Assembly: GCA_023052935.1 (NCBI GenBank)
Contig: CM041297.1
Coordinates: 97,734,484-97,798,483, forward strand
From: Piezodorus guildinii
Lineage: Eukaryota > Arthropoda > Insecta > Hemiptera > Pentatomidae
Reading direction: 5' to 3'
Length of the DNA stretch: 64,000 nucleotides
The translations under genes were made by a program, and so were the position numbers. The notes under the pieces are model-generated. The model saw only the letters and a list, made by a program, of their open reading frames with translations. It ran no database searches and was not told where the DNA came from. Within the stretch, counting starts at the first letter, position 1; each line of letters opens with the position of its first letter. Positions 22,029-31,999 of this stretch are shown here, piece after piece.

Positions 22029-22171
22029 ACACACACACACATAGACCTTTTTGCGGGACTTGGCTATTTGGACTCAGGGGACCCTAAAACGTGTATTTCC
22101 GTTGAAAACTGGAATTCGAAAATTTTCACGATCGCAATACTTTCCTTACTATATATAGTAAGTGAAAGTAA
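21447..22171 (-). mobile_element. Noncoding element family M, full copy (725 bp)
   Basis: It is delimited by the same ends as the copy at 33951-34849. One end is ACTTTC(A/G)CTTACTATATA and TAGTAAGTGAAAGT; the other is GTAAGTGAAAGTCGTGTG and TTGCCCGCACCAGATTTTTT. The ACTTTCRCTTAC / GTAAGTGAAAGT ends are inverted to each other. The body shares GCGATCGTGAAAATTTTCGA, CCGGGAGTTACCAC and GTTTCATT..GAT. A CA microsatellite grows at the ...GTTACCACAC... position. No protein is encoded, so it is a nonautonomous element mobilised in trans. Confidence 0.8.
21998..22041. repeat. (CA)n microsatellite inside family M element
   Basis: A CA run with one G break. Shorter GT or CA runs occur at the same site in the copies near 34072, 50000 and 59238. 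Confidence 0.95.
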
Positions 22172-22321
22172 AAAATGATGGATAAAACTTTTACGTTTCA
22201 GGAAAATAACAGGATTCTGTATTATTCAATCAAAGTCTAATAAACCAATAAAAATACTAAAATGTAAGATTTTAAAAAAGTTTGTAGGTTTATAAAACGC
22301 TATAATCACGAACGGATGTTT

Positions 22322-22337
22322 AATATATATATTATAT

Positions 22338-22401
<64 letters not shown>
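22322..22401. repeat. (AT)n plus T48 tract
   Basis: About 30 bases of AT are followed by about 48 T. Read on the minus strand the T run is a long poly(A), probably the tail of the reverse-oriented retroelement to its right. Confidence 0.85.
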
Positions 22402-22402
<1 letters not shown>

Positions 22403-22549
22403 GGTCCATTATGAAATAATAGAAAATGAAAGAAACAAAAACTAATAGAGATAAAATACAAAAATGAACAATAAGCAATATTAGTGAGATTTTGATGAAA
22501 TACCTGTACCTGTACCTGTTCAACTAATGTAGAGTCTTGAACTGAGATT

Positions 22550-22752
22550 ATTAGGCATTGATCACGCTCAGCCGCCAGGTTTTTCCCCAATTTGGGTACC
22601 CACTTTAAAGAAGCTGGGTCCTGCCCCAGGAGGGTCTTCATACCCTAGGGCCGCCCCCCGGCTGAATTAATAGAATACGTAATATTCTGTAATAGATTCG
22701 AGCCGAAGACCCGAAAACTAGAGCTTTATCCACTAGACCACGCCGCTCCCTT
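22550..22752 (-). mobile_element. SINE family A (tRNA-derived), copy 1
   Basis: On the minus strand the head reads GGCGTGGTCTAGTGGATAAAG (A-box region, in two pieces) and GGTCTTCGGCTCGAATC (B-box region), a tRNA-like pol III promoter. The body has CTATTAATTCAGCC, GGGCGGCCCTAGGGTATG, CCCAGCTTCTTTAAAGTGG. The second copy is at 44145-44340. It is not a functional tRNA, because the acceptor and anticodon arms do not fold. Confidence 0.7.
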
Positions 22753-23153
22753 AGTTTGAGGAAATAATATAGTTAAATATGCAAACGCAACACAAAATAA
22801 AATATCATAATTAAATCGTTGTTAACTATAATACATGAATCAAGAACGAAATATTTACTTCGCGTTCATGGATATAATTCGTAAATTCTCATCAGAACGT
22901 ATCTTGATCGTTTCGAAAAATCCTATCTAATCCATTTTCCAAAAGGAATTGTGCTTCTGAATAAAAAAGCGTTCTTTATTGGTGATGGTTCCATGCAAGG
23001 TAGTACATGTCTATCGTTTACGTGAAAATTATAGTTACTCATTTGTGTAAAAGGCACAATCCATAGATTTACAGAGGTTAAAGAAAAATCAAAATTTGCA
23101 GATCCGATGCTTATCTAGCCAGGTACATATTTTCTAGAATTACATTATAGATG

Positions 23154-23437
23154 TTTATTTGTTTAACGTCACTTTATGCTACTATGGCTAATCGGACGAT
23201 GCTACAGTGGGAGTCCTAAATTTTGCCTATCCAGGTTTTATTAGGATAGGGATCTTTAACGAGTACCTGACATCGCACAGGCTCGGGACCACCTTTTAAC
23301 GTCCCTTCCGAAGGACGGCGTAACTAAGGATTTTTTACTCCCATTAAAAAATGATAGATTGGACCACCTGCGGGTTTGGACCCGTGACCTTTAGCATGGG
23401 AGGCTGTTACGCTAGCCACCCAGCTACAAGTGATCCC
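23154..23437 (-). mobile_element. SINE family B (tRNA-derived), full copy with 13-bp TSD
   Basis: Perfect direct repeats TACATTATAGATG flank the copy (23141-23153 and 23438-23450). Reading on the minus strand: GGGATCACTTGTAGCTGGGT, GGCTAGCGTAACAG (A box), GGTCACGGGTCCAAACCCG (B box), a body with TTAGTTACGCCGTCCTTC and GTCAGGTACTCGTTAAAGAT, and a 3' end ...TAAAGTGACGTTAAACAAAT. About eight copies are present in the window, making it the commonest SINE here. Confidence 0.85.
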
Positions 23438-23759
23438 TACATTATAGATGGTAAAATAGGTTGAACTCCGAGACTGTCTAATATCGTAATTGCGATTTCG
23501 TCACTGGAGGGATTTATGTTGAGTTTGAAATTAGTAATGGTAAGGTTATATTTAAAAAAACATAAGAATACTCATATTTACATATTGCAGTTGACGCAAA
23601 GTCGGATCGCGAGTAATAAAGGAAGTTTACGTGACAAAAAACAGCCACGAGATTATGTTGAGGCTCTTGAATGTGAAACGAAAAACAATGAGGGCAAACA
23701 AAATTTTATGTTCTCTGGTTATTAGCCGTCTAGAAGTCACTTAGATGTCTTTGCTGTTA

Positions 23760-23981
23760 TTATTCTTTGGGTTTCGACTGATAACATTTTTTACTCCAAT
23801 TTTTGCATGATTGATGATACACCCACGTTACATATTGAACTGTTGTCTGGAAGATATAAGAGTCTGAAGGCGCCAATTCAGGGCCACAGGCTGGTTGCAG
23901 TATAAGGTTGATGGTATCCATTTCAGTAAGTTTGTCATTCCGGAACAGAACTCGTTGTAGATTACATCTTAAAAGCCACAA
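23760..23981 (-). pseudogene. mariner-type transposase fragment
   Basis: The minus-strand frame contains PACGPELAPSDSYIF, the degenerate form of the PHPPYSPDLAPSDYHLF block around the third catalytic Asp of mariner transposases. A segment ending WSKKCYQSKPKE follows. Upstream conserved motifs are absent or broken. It is an old inactive remnant distinct from the copies near 1.3 and 2.4 kb. Confidence 0.55.
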
Positions 23982-24373
23982 AAAAACCTTACATCATAAT
24001 CTTTTTGTTCAAATTTACTTCGCCTAGCTACTAATGACTATGACTAATTGACGGGTGCATTTTACTCGTGATGGAAGGTATCTTTCCCGACAAAACGCAT
24101 TCGTTTCGTCTGCAAACCTTTTTGTTTTAATATTACATGATCACTATAATCACGTACATCAACTGCATTTCGATTGAAACAACCCTATTCTATATACAGA
24201 GAGGCGTTGTGGTTACAATATGATTCAGTGGTCATCCAAGAAGTGGTCCACAGACACCTAAGGGTTCACAGACTATGTCCAGAGGGTTAGTTTTAATTTT
24301 AGAAACTCGCTGAGTTCAATGTTTCGCGTATTATAATAGGTTTTTAGATACTGCGTCTTGCATATTCTGGGTC

Positions 24374-24630
24374 TACATATCGTCCCTACCATTTCTAACT
24401 ATCGAATATGAAAAATCTCCTTTTCTCTTGCATTGTGGACGATTCGCCTTGTCTCAAATTGTCGAAACTGTAGGCCCTTTAGGATTCCCTGTAATGCTTC
24501 GAATACTTTAACATGACTAATTTTAAATATATTACTTCGGTTTACTTGCTATATCTGGCTCTCGTTAAAAGTGCCAATTTTTATATTCGATACTTGGAAA
24601 TGGTAGGGACGATATATCTAATATTCTGGG
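24374..24630. repeat. Foldback repeat, about 50-bp arms
   Basis: ATATCGTCCCTACCATTTC, ATCGAATAT near 24378-24418 is inverted near 24575-24620 (GAAATGGTAGGGACGATAT). The roughly 160 bases between the arms encode nothing recognisable. Confidence 0.7.
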
Positions 24631-24737
24631 TCCAAATTTTCATTTGCAAGATTCTCAGTGAATTATCAGGATTAAAGCGATCAATAACAAAAACATTGGA
24701 ATACCAAGGAATGTCTATACTCGTTAATTGATTACAT

Positions 24738-24740
24738 AAG

Positions 24741-24783
<43 letters not shown>
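24738..24783. repeat. (AT)n and poly(T) at RTE-like element 3' end
   Basis: On the minus strand the RTE-like element runs into a poly(A) of about 17 and then AT repeats. A second AT repeat lies at its other end (28159-28180). Confidence 0.9.
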
Positions 24784-24784
<1 letters not shown>

Positions 24785-27700
24785 GGGCGCGAAAAGGCCT
24801 TGAAGACCACGCGAATATCATGTTCAGGTTTGCTTCCTCGACTTCCTTCTCTTCCATACTTCCCTCATAACCTCCGCATGTTTGCGCTTTCTTTCCTCCG
24901 ACCACGCATAATCCCTTTTTTGGCGTTCTTTGACCACGAAGTCCTTTATATTGTTCAGTGAACTTCTGTAGGCTTCTCTATCCCCACAGTCTGAATCCTT
25001 CAGTCCTGCTGAATCCATGTCGACCCTGATCTGCTTGAAAAAACCAGTCGTGTTCTTGCGCTGGTGGAATCGTCGGAAGATTTCCCGGTTTAACCTTTCA
25101 GGGCTCATCCTCATCATGTGCCCATAGAATTTGAGCCTTCTTACCCTGATGTCGATCTCCAGACTTTTGTTGTCAACGTATATTTCTTTGTTGGACTTTA
25201 GCCTGTATCCTTCGGGTGTCTTGTTGGGCCCATAGATCTTCCTAAGTATTTTTCTTTCTACCTTCAGAAGTTTTTCTAAGCTAGGGAGGCAGGAGGTCTC
25301 TGTCCCATAGAGTATCACGGGTTTGATAACGGTGTTATAATGTCGGACTTTGGCTTTGATGGATAGGTTCTTTTTGTTGTAGAAGTTCTTGAGGTCAAAA
25401 TACAAGCTCTCCAATTTTGCGACTTTTCCCTTAAAGCTTTCTCGGTCCGATCCGTTATTGCAGATGACTTCTCCCAGGTATCTGAATTTCGGGGTCACCT
25501 TTATCTTTCCACATACGGTGTCGACCGTCTTTTTCTTGTATTTTGAATCTGTGGTCATTAGTACTGTCTTTTTAGAGGAGATTTGTAAGCCCGTTTTCAT
25601 GGCTATCCTTGAGAGGGCATTTATCTGAGCGATCGCCTCTTCCTCCGTTTCCGCGAAGAGGGCGAGGTCGTCTGCATAGGCAAGACACTTTACTTTTACA
25701 TGGTCCTTCTTCGTACCTAGGACCGCTCCGGAGTCGTTTTCTTTCCACAGTTCTCTCATTATCTTATCCAGTACTACATTGAATAATACTGGGGATAGCC
25801 CATCTCCCTGTCTGAGTCCCGTTTTGATCTGGAACGGTTTGCTGACGTGTCCTTGATACTTGACTTTTGACTCGGTCTCTGACAGGGTCAGTCCTATCAG
25901 CGTCCTGGTTTTCTGGTCGACCCCATATTCCTTGAGTACTTCAAGCAAGGTCTCCCTGTCTACCGAGTCGTACTCCTTCTTGAAGTCGACGAACGAGATG
26001 AAGAGGTTTTTTCTGCTCTGGGTTCTGTAATATCTAATCAGGAGCTTAAGGCTAAGGATCTGTTCCTGGCATGATCTGTTTTTTCTGAATCCCGCCTGAT
26101 ATTCCCCGATCCTCGGGTCCACTTGTGGGTACAACCTGTTCAGGAGTGCTTTGGAGAGAATTTTGTATGATACTGGCAGTAGGGATATCCCTCTGTAGTT
26201 GTTCACATCAGATTTATTCCCTTTCTTGTGAAGTGGGTGTATCAGGGCGGTTCTCCATTCCTTCAGAATTCTCTCTTCACTCCAGACATCCATCAACATT
26301 TCCGTGATTGTTTTCCGGAAATCTTCCCCTGTTAGTTTCCACATTTCCGCAAGAACCCCATCTTCACCCGCCGCTTTGTTATTTTTTAAGGACGCGATAA
26401 TCTCGTCCAATTCCTCGTCGTCCGGAGGGTATGACTCCGCATGTAGAGGAGTGTTGTCGACTGCTGCCAGTTTCTCACTTGGTTTTTCACAGTTCAGCAG
26501 TTCTTCAAAATACTTCGCGAACTCGTCACAGATTTCTTCTTTGGTTTGTGCCGGAGGTTTTTCTTTCCTCTTTAGTACCAGACCAGAGGGTGTGAACCCT
26601 TTGATTTTCTGCTTGCAGCTTTTGTAAAAGAGTCTGGTGTTGTTCTTCCTGAAGTTTGTTTCCATTTCCGTAAGTTGTTCATTGAGGAAGCTCCTTCTCC
26701 TTTTCCTTAGTGTTTGGTGAGCGTTCTTCCTTTTTTCTAAAAATTCCTCATGGTTTTCCTTAGTTTTATTTTGGTTCCATCTTTTCCATGCATCAAATCT
26801 GTCCTTTATCGCCAATTCGCATTCGATATTCCACCATTCTCTCCTCTGTGCCTTTTTCCCAGGCGCAAGCTTTTTAGCGAGGCCCACCATATTCTCATTG
26901 ATTTCTTCCCAATTATTCGGTATATTTAAGTTTTTCCTGAAAGTTTCTCCATAAACTTTAACCAATCTTTCTCTGTCTATTCTTGTCACTTGATTCCCGT
27001 TCTTTTCGTTGACCCTTTTCGCCGGGTACATCTTTATTTTTATTTGAGAGGGATAGTGATCCGAGGTAACGTTTATCGCTTTCCTGACTTTGACATTTTG
27101 AATTTCTCTGTGATATTTTCCCGAGATAGCTACATGGTCCAACTGAAATTCCCCTAAGCGACTGTTCGGGGATACCCAAGTCTTCTTCTTGCTGGCTTTC
27201 GCCTTGAAGTACGTGGACATAATCTTTAGGTCGGCTCTCTGACACAGTCTGATCAGTCTTTCTCCGTTTCTGTTGGTCCTATTGTGTGCCGGGTATTTTC
27301 CCACTGTTTTTCTGAACTTTCTTTCTCTCCCTATCTGCGCATTGAAGTCTCCCAAAAGGATCTTTACATGCGTCTGTGGAAATTTGACGATGGAGTCCTC
27401 CAGGTTTTCCCAGAAGGCCTCGACTTTGTCCGGATTATAGTTATTGTCGGCGTTTATAGGAGCATGGGCGTTTATCAGGGTGTAATTTTTATTTCCCACT
27501 TTAAGGGTGAGTGTCGATAACCTGGAGCTTTTGCTAGTAAACTCCACTACCGAGCCCACGAAATCCTTCCTGACCATGAAACCCGTTCCCAGGTGGAGCA
27601 TGTTCTTCATGATTCGCTCTCCCGCTTTTCCCTTGAAAATCCTGTATCCCTCGTAATCCATCAGTTCCGTGTCTGTGAACCTTGTTTCTTGTAGGGCCAG

Positions 27701-28159
27701 TACCAAAATCCCTAGTCTATTTAGTTCTGACGTGAGTTGTCTGAGTTTTCCCACTTGAATTAATGAATTTATGTTGTATGTTCCGAAAAAATACTTCCTC
27801 TTTACCTTGAATTTATTTCGTGGTTGATCTTCGTGGTGCTCCGACTCACCACCTCTCCGCTTCTCACTGCCGGGCTCCCTGGAATCCGATTGCCCGGCTT
27901 TTTCTTCAGGGTAGTGAAATTCGTGTGAAGCCTTCTTCATGATATTATCTTTCAATATATAGGGTCGGGTTGCCCCGACGAAGTACAACTGAGGTAGTTA
28001 GCCCCAGAGGGTTTCGTTTTAGTTCCCCTGTTCCTAGCCTCTCATTAGTCGGTTTACAGGGTATCCAGCCGCACCACGAGGAGGTACGCATACCCTAAGA
28101 GCTTCAGGATGGTCAAAAGAGAAAGGCGCTCTTAGGGGTGCCGAAACAACAGCGGCCAT
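24765..28159 (-). mobile_element. RTE-like non-LTR retrotransposon, apparently full length
   Basis: The element comprises a 5' region (28159-27941 on the minus strand, beginning GGCCGCTGTTGTTTCGG), one long reading frame, and a very short 3' UTR ending in poly(A). AT-repeat sequence flanks both ends, consistent with a target-site duplication made within an AT microsatellite. The single open frame, short 3' UTR and protein layout fit the RTE clade, although a poly(A) tail is less typical than short tandem repeats. Confidence 0.8.
24824..27940 (-). CDS. RTE-like endonuclease/reverse transcriptase, 1038 aa
   Basis: Starting at the first ATG (27940), the frame encodes 1038 residues with no stop; it is open a further 16 codons upstream. 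The N-terminal APE-type endonuclease has YNIN (55-58), QETRF (84-88), GDFNA (197-201), QLDHV and the catalytic SDH (293-295). A basic linker follows. The reverse transcriptase has KAAGEDG (522-528), NYRGISLL (581-588), FVDFKKEYDS with catalytic Asp 652, GLRQGDGLSP (708-717) and YADD (755-758). The C-terminal RRLKFYGHMMR segment is typical of RTE-type proteins. All catalytic residues are present, so the element may be active or very recently inserted. It is not a host gene. Confidence 0.9.
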   Translation of the reverse strand: MKKASHEFHYPEEKAGQSDSREPGSEKRRGGESEHHEDQPRNKFKVKRKYFFGTYNINSLIQVGKLRQLTSELNRLGILVLALQETRFTDTELMDYEGYRIFKGKAGERIMKNMLHLGTGFMVRKDFVGSVVEFTSKSSRLSTLTLKVGNKNYTLINAHAPINADNNYNPDKVEAFWENLEDSIVKFPQTHVKILLGDFNAQIGRERKFRKTVGKYPAHNRTNRNGERLIRLCQRADLKIMSTYFKAKASKKKTWVSPNSRLGEFQLDHVAISGKYHREIQNVKVRKAINVTSDHYPSQIKIKMYPAKRVNEKNGNQVTRIDRERLVKVYGETFRKNLNIPNNWEEINENMVGLAKKLAPGKKAQRREWWNIECELAIKDRFDAWKRWNQNKTKENHEEFLEKRKNAHQTLRKRRRSFLNEQLTEMETNFRKNNTRLFYKSCKQKIKGFTPSGLVLKRKEKPPAQTKEEICDEFAKYFEELLNCEKPSEKLAAVDNTPLHAESYPPDDEELDEIIASLKNNKAAGEDGVLAEMWKLTGEDFRKTITEMLMDVWSEERILKEWRTALIHPLHKKGNKSDVNNYRGISLLPVSYKILSKALLNRLYPQVDPRIGEYQAGFRKNRSCQEQILSLKLLIRYYRTQSRKNLFISFVDFKKEYDSVDRETLLEVLKEYGVDQKTRTLIGLTLSETESKVKYQGHVSKPFQIKTGLRQGDGLSPVLFNVVLDKIMRELWKENDSGAVLGTKKDHVKVKCLAYADDLALFAETEEEAIAQINALSRIAMKTGLQISSKKTVLMTTDSKYKKKTVDTVCGKIKVTPKFRYLGEVICNNGSDRESFKGKVAKLESLYFDLKNFYNKKNLSIKAKVRHYNTVIKPVILYGTETSCLPSLEKLLKVERKILRKIYGPNKTPEGYRLKSNKEIYVDNKSLEIDIRVRRLKFYGHMMRMSPERLNREIFRRFHQRKNTTGFFKQIRVDMDSAGLKDSDCGDREAYRSSLNNIKDFVVKERQKRDYAWSEERKRKHAEVMREVWKRRKSRKQT

Positions 28160-28192
28160 ATATATATATATATATATTTATTTATTTTTTTT
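28160..28192. repeat. (AT)n and poly(T) at RTE-like element 5' end
   Basis: AT repeats, then TTTATTTATTTTTTTT. Together with the AT tract at 24738-24764 this is the probable target duplication. Confidence 0.85.
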
Positions 28193-28974
28193 TTTACCGT
28201 TAAGCTCTGATAAACAGGAAGGGCTATATTCAGTACCTAAATATCACATTTAGGATTAAGGTTTATATTTATAATTGATTCTTCACCAATGTAATCATCA
28301 CTCATCATTATCATGATGTTATTGATAGTTTTAATATGTGTAAGCTTAAGTAAAGACTTATACAAGACAAGACGTATACGTAGGTATAAGGTAGGTTACA
28401 CCCGATAAGACAATGACCCTTTTATATTTAATAACCAATATGGCAAGATGATAAACACAAAGCATCCATAAACATAGAACGTTTCTCGTAGTAATTTAAG
28501 CAGACTATAATTGGTGATCCATAAATAACAAAATGATAAACGTAAAAATGGAATAATGCTCGCACAAGAAGAGTACTAAAACAGTCATAAAAAACTAACC
28601 ACAGAAAGTTATAAACTTTCTGGTATATTGTTGAAGAAAGAATCACATGAATTACCCATCTACCAATTATTTCTATGCCTAATGTTGTAGAAGCAGTTAT
28701 TAAGAATTTTAGAAGAAGATAGAAAATTTCAGAGGAGTCACAAAAAATGTTATTATAGTTCAAATTCAAAAAAATCATTGTGGTTTGATCATATATATAT
28801 GTCTGACCAATATCGTGAAAAGAAATGGTGGAAAGGTTGAATACCGCAGAGATTAGATAAAATTTTGACGGTAATTTTAACTTAATAGTGATATGACACA
28901 AATTAAATGTAAAATTCATTCTTAAGCCATTTTGGGACAAGTTACAACAAGAAATAATAGGTCTTTGATTTTTT
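28193..28974. other. AT-rich stretch, no gene recognised
   Basis: An open minus-strand frame of nearly 200 codons (28428-29018) lacks any recognisable motif and has the composition of translated AT-rich noncoding DNA. It overlaps the transposon tail at 28975-29045. Confidence 0.4.
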
Positions 28975-29430
28975 TCATCTTTATTCACGCCTGTTAGAAT
29001 CAATCTGACAATCAACAAACGTGCAGCAGCACCCCTTGCTAGGCTTTAATTTAGTCTCTCATCCAGCTTCTCTTTCAGCCTTCTTCTGACTGGCATTTCA
29101 GCTGTACATGTTGTTAATCAGTTGTACCCGTTAAATTTACTGTGAAAACGAGAATAGTATGTGTTGGTCAACTGTTTGTTGTAGAGTTTTGTTGTTTATG
29201 TACCAAGGAGCTGTCGTTATGAGTCTTAAAATTGGTTATTGAAATGAACGCAGTTTTTGTACTGAGTCGTTTTTGCTGAGCCATAAATCTGTGAAGCGTA
29301 AGTCCATATTGGTTTAAGTAGGTATGTGTATGTATTCAATTTCTGTTTAATTTTTAATTTTGATGATTTAGATAAAAGAGAGTATAGTACTTTCAGTCGG
29401 TGGTTAAATGTCTGTCTTTTCATCTAGACA
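28975..29430 (-). mobile_element. Jockey-like family 2, 5'-truncated copy
   Basis: The minus strand encodes LNHRLKVLYSLLSKSSKL, KQKLNTYTYLLKPIWTYAS and QIYGSAKT, the region after the reverse transcriptase core that is typical of Jockey-clade elements (LKPIWTYG.QLWGSAK). A decayed tail and a 3' UTR ending TTCTAACAGGCGTGAATAAA follow. That tail is shared with 20585-20720. Confidence 0.7.
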
Positions 29431-29539
29431 TGTCGGCCCCAAGTCATCCTTCGATTGAATTGATCGTTTTTAAAACTAATAAAAAATAAACAAAAATATC
29501 TAGAAATTACAAACTCAAATCAATTAAATCAAGTAGGTT

Positions 29540-30535
29540 TCATTTTGATTGAAATTGTCTGACAGGATTTAAATGCCTGTATTTTGAAATTTCTTCCTTT
29601 ATAGTACCTTTTATACAACTAAATACAACTGTGCTAATAAAAAACGGTAAAGAAATAGGACTCGAATTATACGATTAGTAGCAGAAATGGTGAAGATATT
29701 GGTGATAATGATATATCAGGGCATACTTTTGAACACGTAGAGAAATTCATGTATTTAGGTTCAATGATAACAAGAAAAAATAAAATCCAGGAAGAAATAA
29801 AGTCCCGGTTAAAGGTGCGAAATGCGTGTTATTATTCAGTTGCTAAGTTACTTAGTTCGCTGCTTCTATCTAAAAACATAAAGGTTAGAATTTATAAAAC
29901 TATTATTATTCCAACGGTTCTTTACGGATGTGAAACGTAGCCGCTTACTTTAAAAGATGAACAACGGCTTAAAATTTTCGAAAATAAGGTACTGCGTAAA
30001 ATATTTGGTCCGAAGAGAGATGAGGCCACTGGGGAGTTTAGAAGGTTCCAGGAAAGTTTAGAAGGATTCCGAGAAAGTTGGTATTCGCTGGTCTGACTGG
30101 TAGGCGTCCGAAAGGTAGACCGAAGCGTCGATGGGAGGATTGCGTTAAGGCTGACCTCGGGGGCTTGGGCTTGAACGATGCATCGAAGCTTCGGATTCGG
30201 TAACCCTACTATTATTATTATTATATAGTACCTTTAATTTTGTAGATTCTATAAAATTAACCATGTCGTATTTTTAGGATTAATAAGAAATCATAGGATT
30301 AGTAAGTTGAACGAATTCTATATCCAACTAATGGAGAAAATAGCAAACATATTTTATTATGTATTTTTTTTGTTTTCGAACATGAAAACAGTAATATATA
30401 TGTATCATATACTGTTAGAAAGCTAACGATTTTAGCAAAAATATTATCTTATACGTAATATAGTTAAAGATAACGGAGGGTGATGAAAATATAATAGATA
30501 TAATATCATAGATAATTTAATAAAACACATGGCTT
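29540..30535 (+). mobile_element. Family M copy split by RTE-like insertion
   Basis: 29540-29611 (GTTTCATTTTGATTGAAAT, GTCTGACAGG, TATAGTACCTTT) and 30224-30535 (TATAGTACCTTTAATTTTG, ending TTTAATAAAACACATGG) join to give the middle and end of family M. The split lies exactly at the duplicated TATAGTACCTTT. Confidence 0.75.
29612..30223 (+). mobile_element. RTE-like family 2, 5'-truncated, with 12-bp TSD
   Basis: A perfect TSD TATAGTACCTTT (29600-29611 and 30224-30235) bounds the insert, which ends in ATTATTATTATT as RTE elements often do. It encodes FMYLGSMITRKNKIQEEIKS, VRIYKTIIIPTVLYGCET, then stop-interrupted KNKVLRKIFG-type and GRPKGRPKRRWED-type segments, the C-terminus of RTE/BovB-type reverse transcriptases. 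Related pieces are at 44888-45248 and 60180-60550. Confidence 0.8.
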
Positions 30536-30734
30536 TCAAAAACTGAGATTTTTTGCGATCTTGTCATCGTAGTTTTAACTTTTAGTATACTAGAGTATGA
30601 AGTTTGGTGACAAATTAGACACCTTTCGATGACATTAAAGATACATTGAAATCATTGGAATAGTAACCTTCAGATGGCCAGCAATGTCGATAAAATCTAA
30701 TGATAGACATAAAAAGAAAAATCTATTCCAATTA

Positions 30735-31669
30735 TCAGTCTGCTGGTGTCCCTCAAGGTAGTATCCTTGGACCCATCCTCTACACAGTCTATACAGCTGA
30801 TATCCCAACCCATCCCAACACTTTCCTTTCTACCTATGCTGATGACACTTGTGTGTTATCAGTCAATAACGATCCTACTATTGCCTCTCAAACTCTTCAA
30901 TCCCATATCAGAGAGCTTGAGATATGGTGTCAGAATTGGAGAATCAAAATCAATTCCAACAAATCCCACCAAATTACCTTTACCCTTCGTCGTAAACCTA
31001 TGACATCATGCCCTACAGTTTCCTTTAATAATATTCCGCTTGTTCCAGTTGAACAGATCCGCTACCTAGGACTACTACTTGACAAACGTCTAACATGGAA
31101 TCCCCATACACGACTAAAACGACAAGAAACTGCCCGTCGCTTTCGCTTACTACAACACTTACTGGACAGACGCTCCAACCTTCCACTTATCTACAAAAGG
31201 CTCATCTATATCACCATCATAAGGCCTATCTGGACTTACGGAGTTGAGCTTTGGGGCTCTACGAAACCATCAAATTCTTCCCGTATTCAATCCTTACAAT
31301 CCAAAATCCTTCGAAAAATCCTCAATGCTCCTTACTTTGTCACAAATAAACTCATCCATAAAGACCTTAACATCCCATATGTTGCTGATTTGGCCCGAAC
31401 CAGGTATCAATCCTTCCATGACAAACTCCACTCCCACTCTAATCCTCTAGTTTCAATTCTTGCTTCCTCTTCAATTCCTGACAATCCTACGAGGCGCCTG
31501 AAAAGAAGATGGCCTCGAGACCTTCTAGTTTAGTTACTTAGTGGAGTGATGCCAATGGGCGTTTTCTCTTCGCGTTTTTTTCATGTATTTTATCATTATT
31601 AACATATTTACTTGTTGTATTACAAAATACAGTTGTAAATTTCAATAAAAATATTTAAAAAAAAAAAAA
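30735..31669 (+). mobile_element. Jockey-like family 1, best copy, with 10-bp TSD
   Basis: ATTCCAATTA occurs directly before (30725-30734) and after (31670-31679) the copy. It is 5'-truncated in the middle of the reverse transcriptase and ends with a 3' UTR (GCCAATGGGCGTTTTCTCTT, AATACAGTTGTAAATTTCAA) and poly(A). It is the reference for about ten other copies in the window. Confidence 0.9.
30736..31533 (+). pseudogene. Jockey-type reverse transcriptase C-terminal fragment
   Basis: The open frame starts within the RT domain (QSAGVPQGSILGP), passes the catalytic YADDTCVLS, then has WCQNWRIKINSNKS, IRYLGLLLDKRLTWNPH and RPIWTYGVELWGS. It ends PTRRLKRRWPRDLLV before the stop. This is the second half of a Jockey-clade ORF2; fingers, first catalytic Asp and the endonuclease are missing through 5' truncation. 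The frame is undamaged, which fits a recent insertion, but it has no start codon of its own and should not be expressed as a protein. Confidence 0.85.
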
Positions 31670-31698
31670 ATTCCAATTACAAAAAGTAAAATCTGATT

Positions 31699-31988
31699 TG
31701 GGGAGCCCGTGGCTGAGTGGCTAGCGCGCTAGTCTCTCATGCTACAGGTTCTGAGTTCGAATCCAAGTCCCGGCGGGGCTTTTATAAGGATGTTAAAAAA
31801 TGGGGATTCATTTACAACCTCTCCCCCGGGTATGTGAGACCCGTCAGCCAATGGGTAGCCACTCACAAAATTAGTCGTAGGGAGTGATGACCCTACACTA
31901 AAAATAGCATCGTGAAACGTGAGAGTAAACTCGCAGGAGTTTACACTGCGAGGCCCAGGGCCTGCACGGCCTGCCGCGCCACTGAAAG
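31699..31988 (+). mobile_element. SINE family C (tRNA-derived), with 11-bp TSD
   Basis: Perfect repeats AAAATCTGATT (31688-31698 and 31989-31999) flank it. The head has GGCTGAGTGGCTAGCG (A box) and GAGTTCGAATCC (B box), resembling a long-arm tRNA such as Ser or Leu. The body contains CTCCCCCGGGTATGTGAG, and a GC-rich end GGCCCAGGGCCTGCACGG, CTGCCGCGCC. It is the only copy in the window. Confidence 0.8.
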
Positions 31989-31999
31989 AAAATCTGATT

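Noticed and set aside
22685..22752. tRNA gene on the minus strand
   Set aside because: A and B boxes are present, but there is no cloverleaf with a paired acceptor stem, and the sequence continues into a repeated SINE body.
26958..27245. Other frames within 24.8-27.9 kb
   Set aside because: They are shadows of the long RTE-like frame.
28428..29018. 196-codon minus-strand open frame as a gene
   Set aside because: Composition is that of translated AT-rich DNA, no motif is visible and its 5' end overlaps a transposon tail.
31699..31770. Ser/Leu tRNA gene
   Set aside because: The tRNA-like head is part of a 290-bp insertion with an 11-bp target duplication, so it is a SINE.
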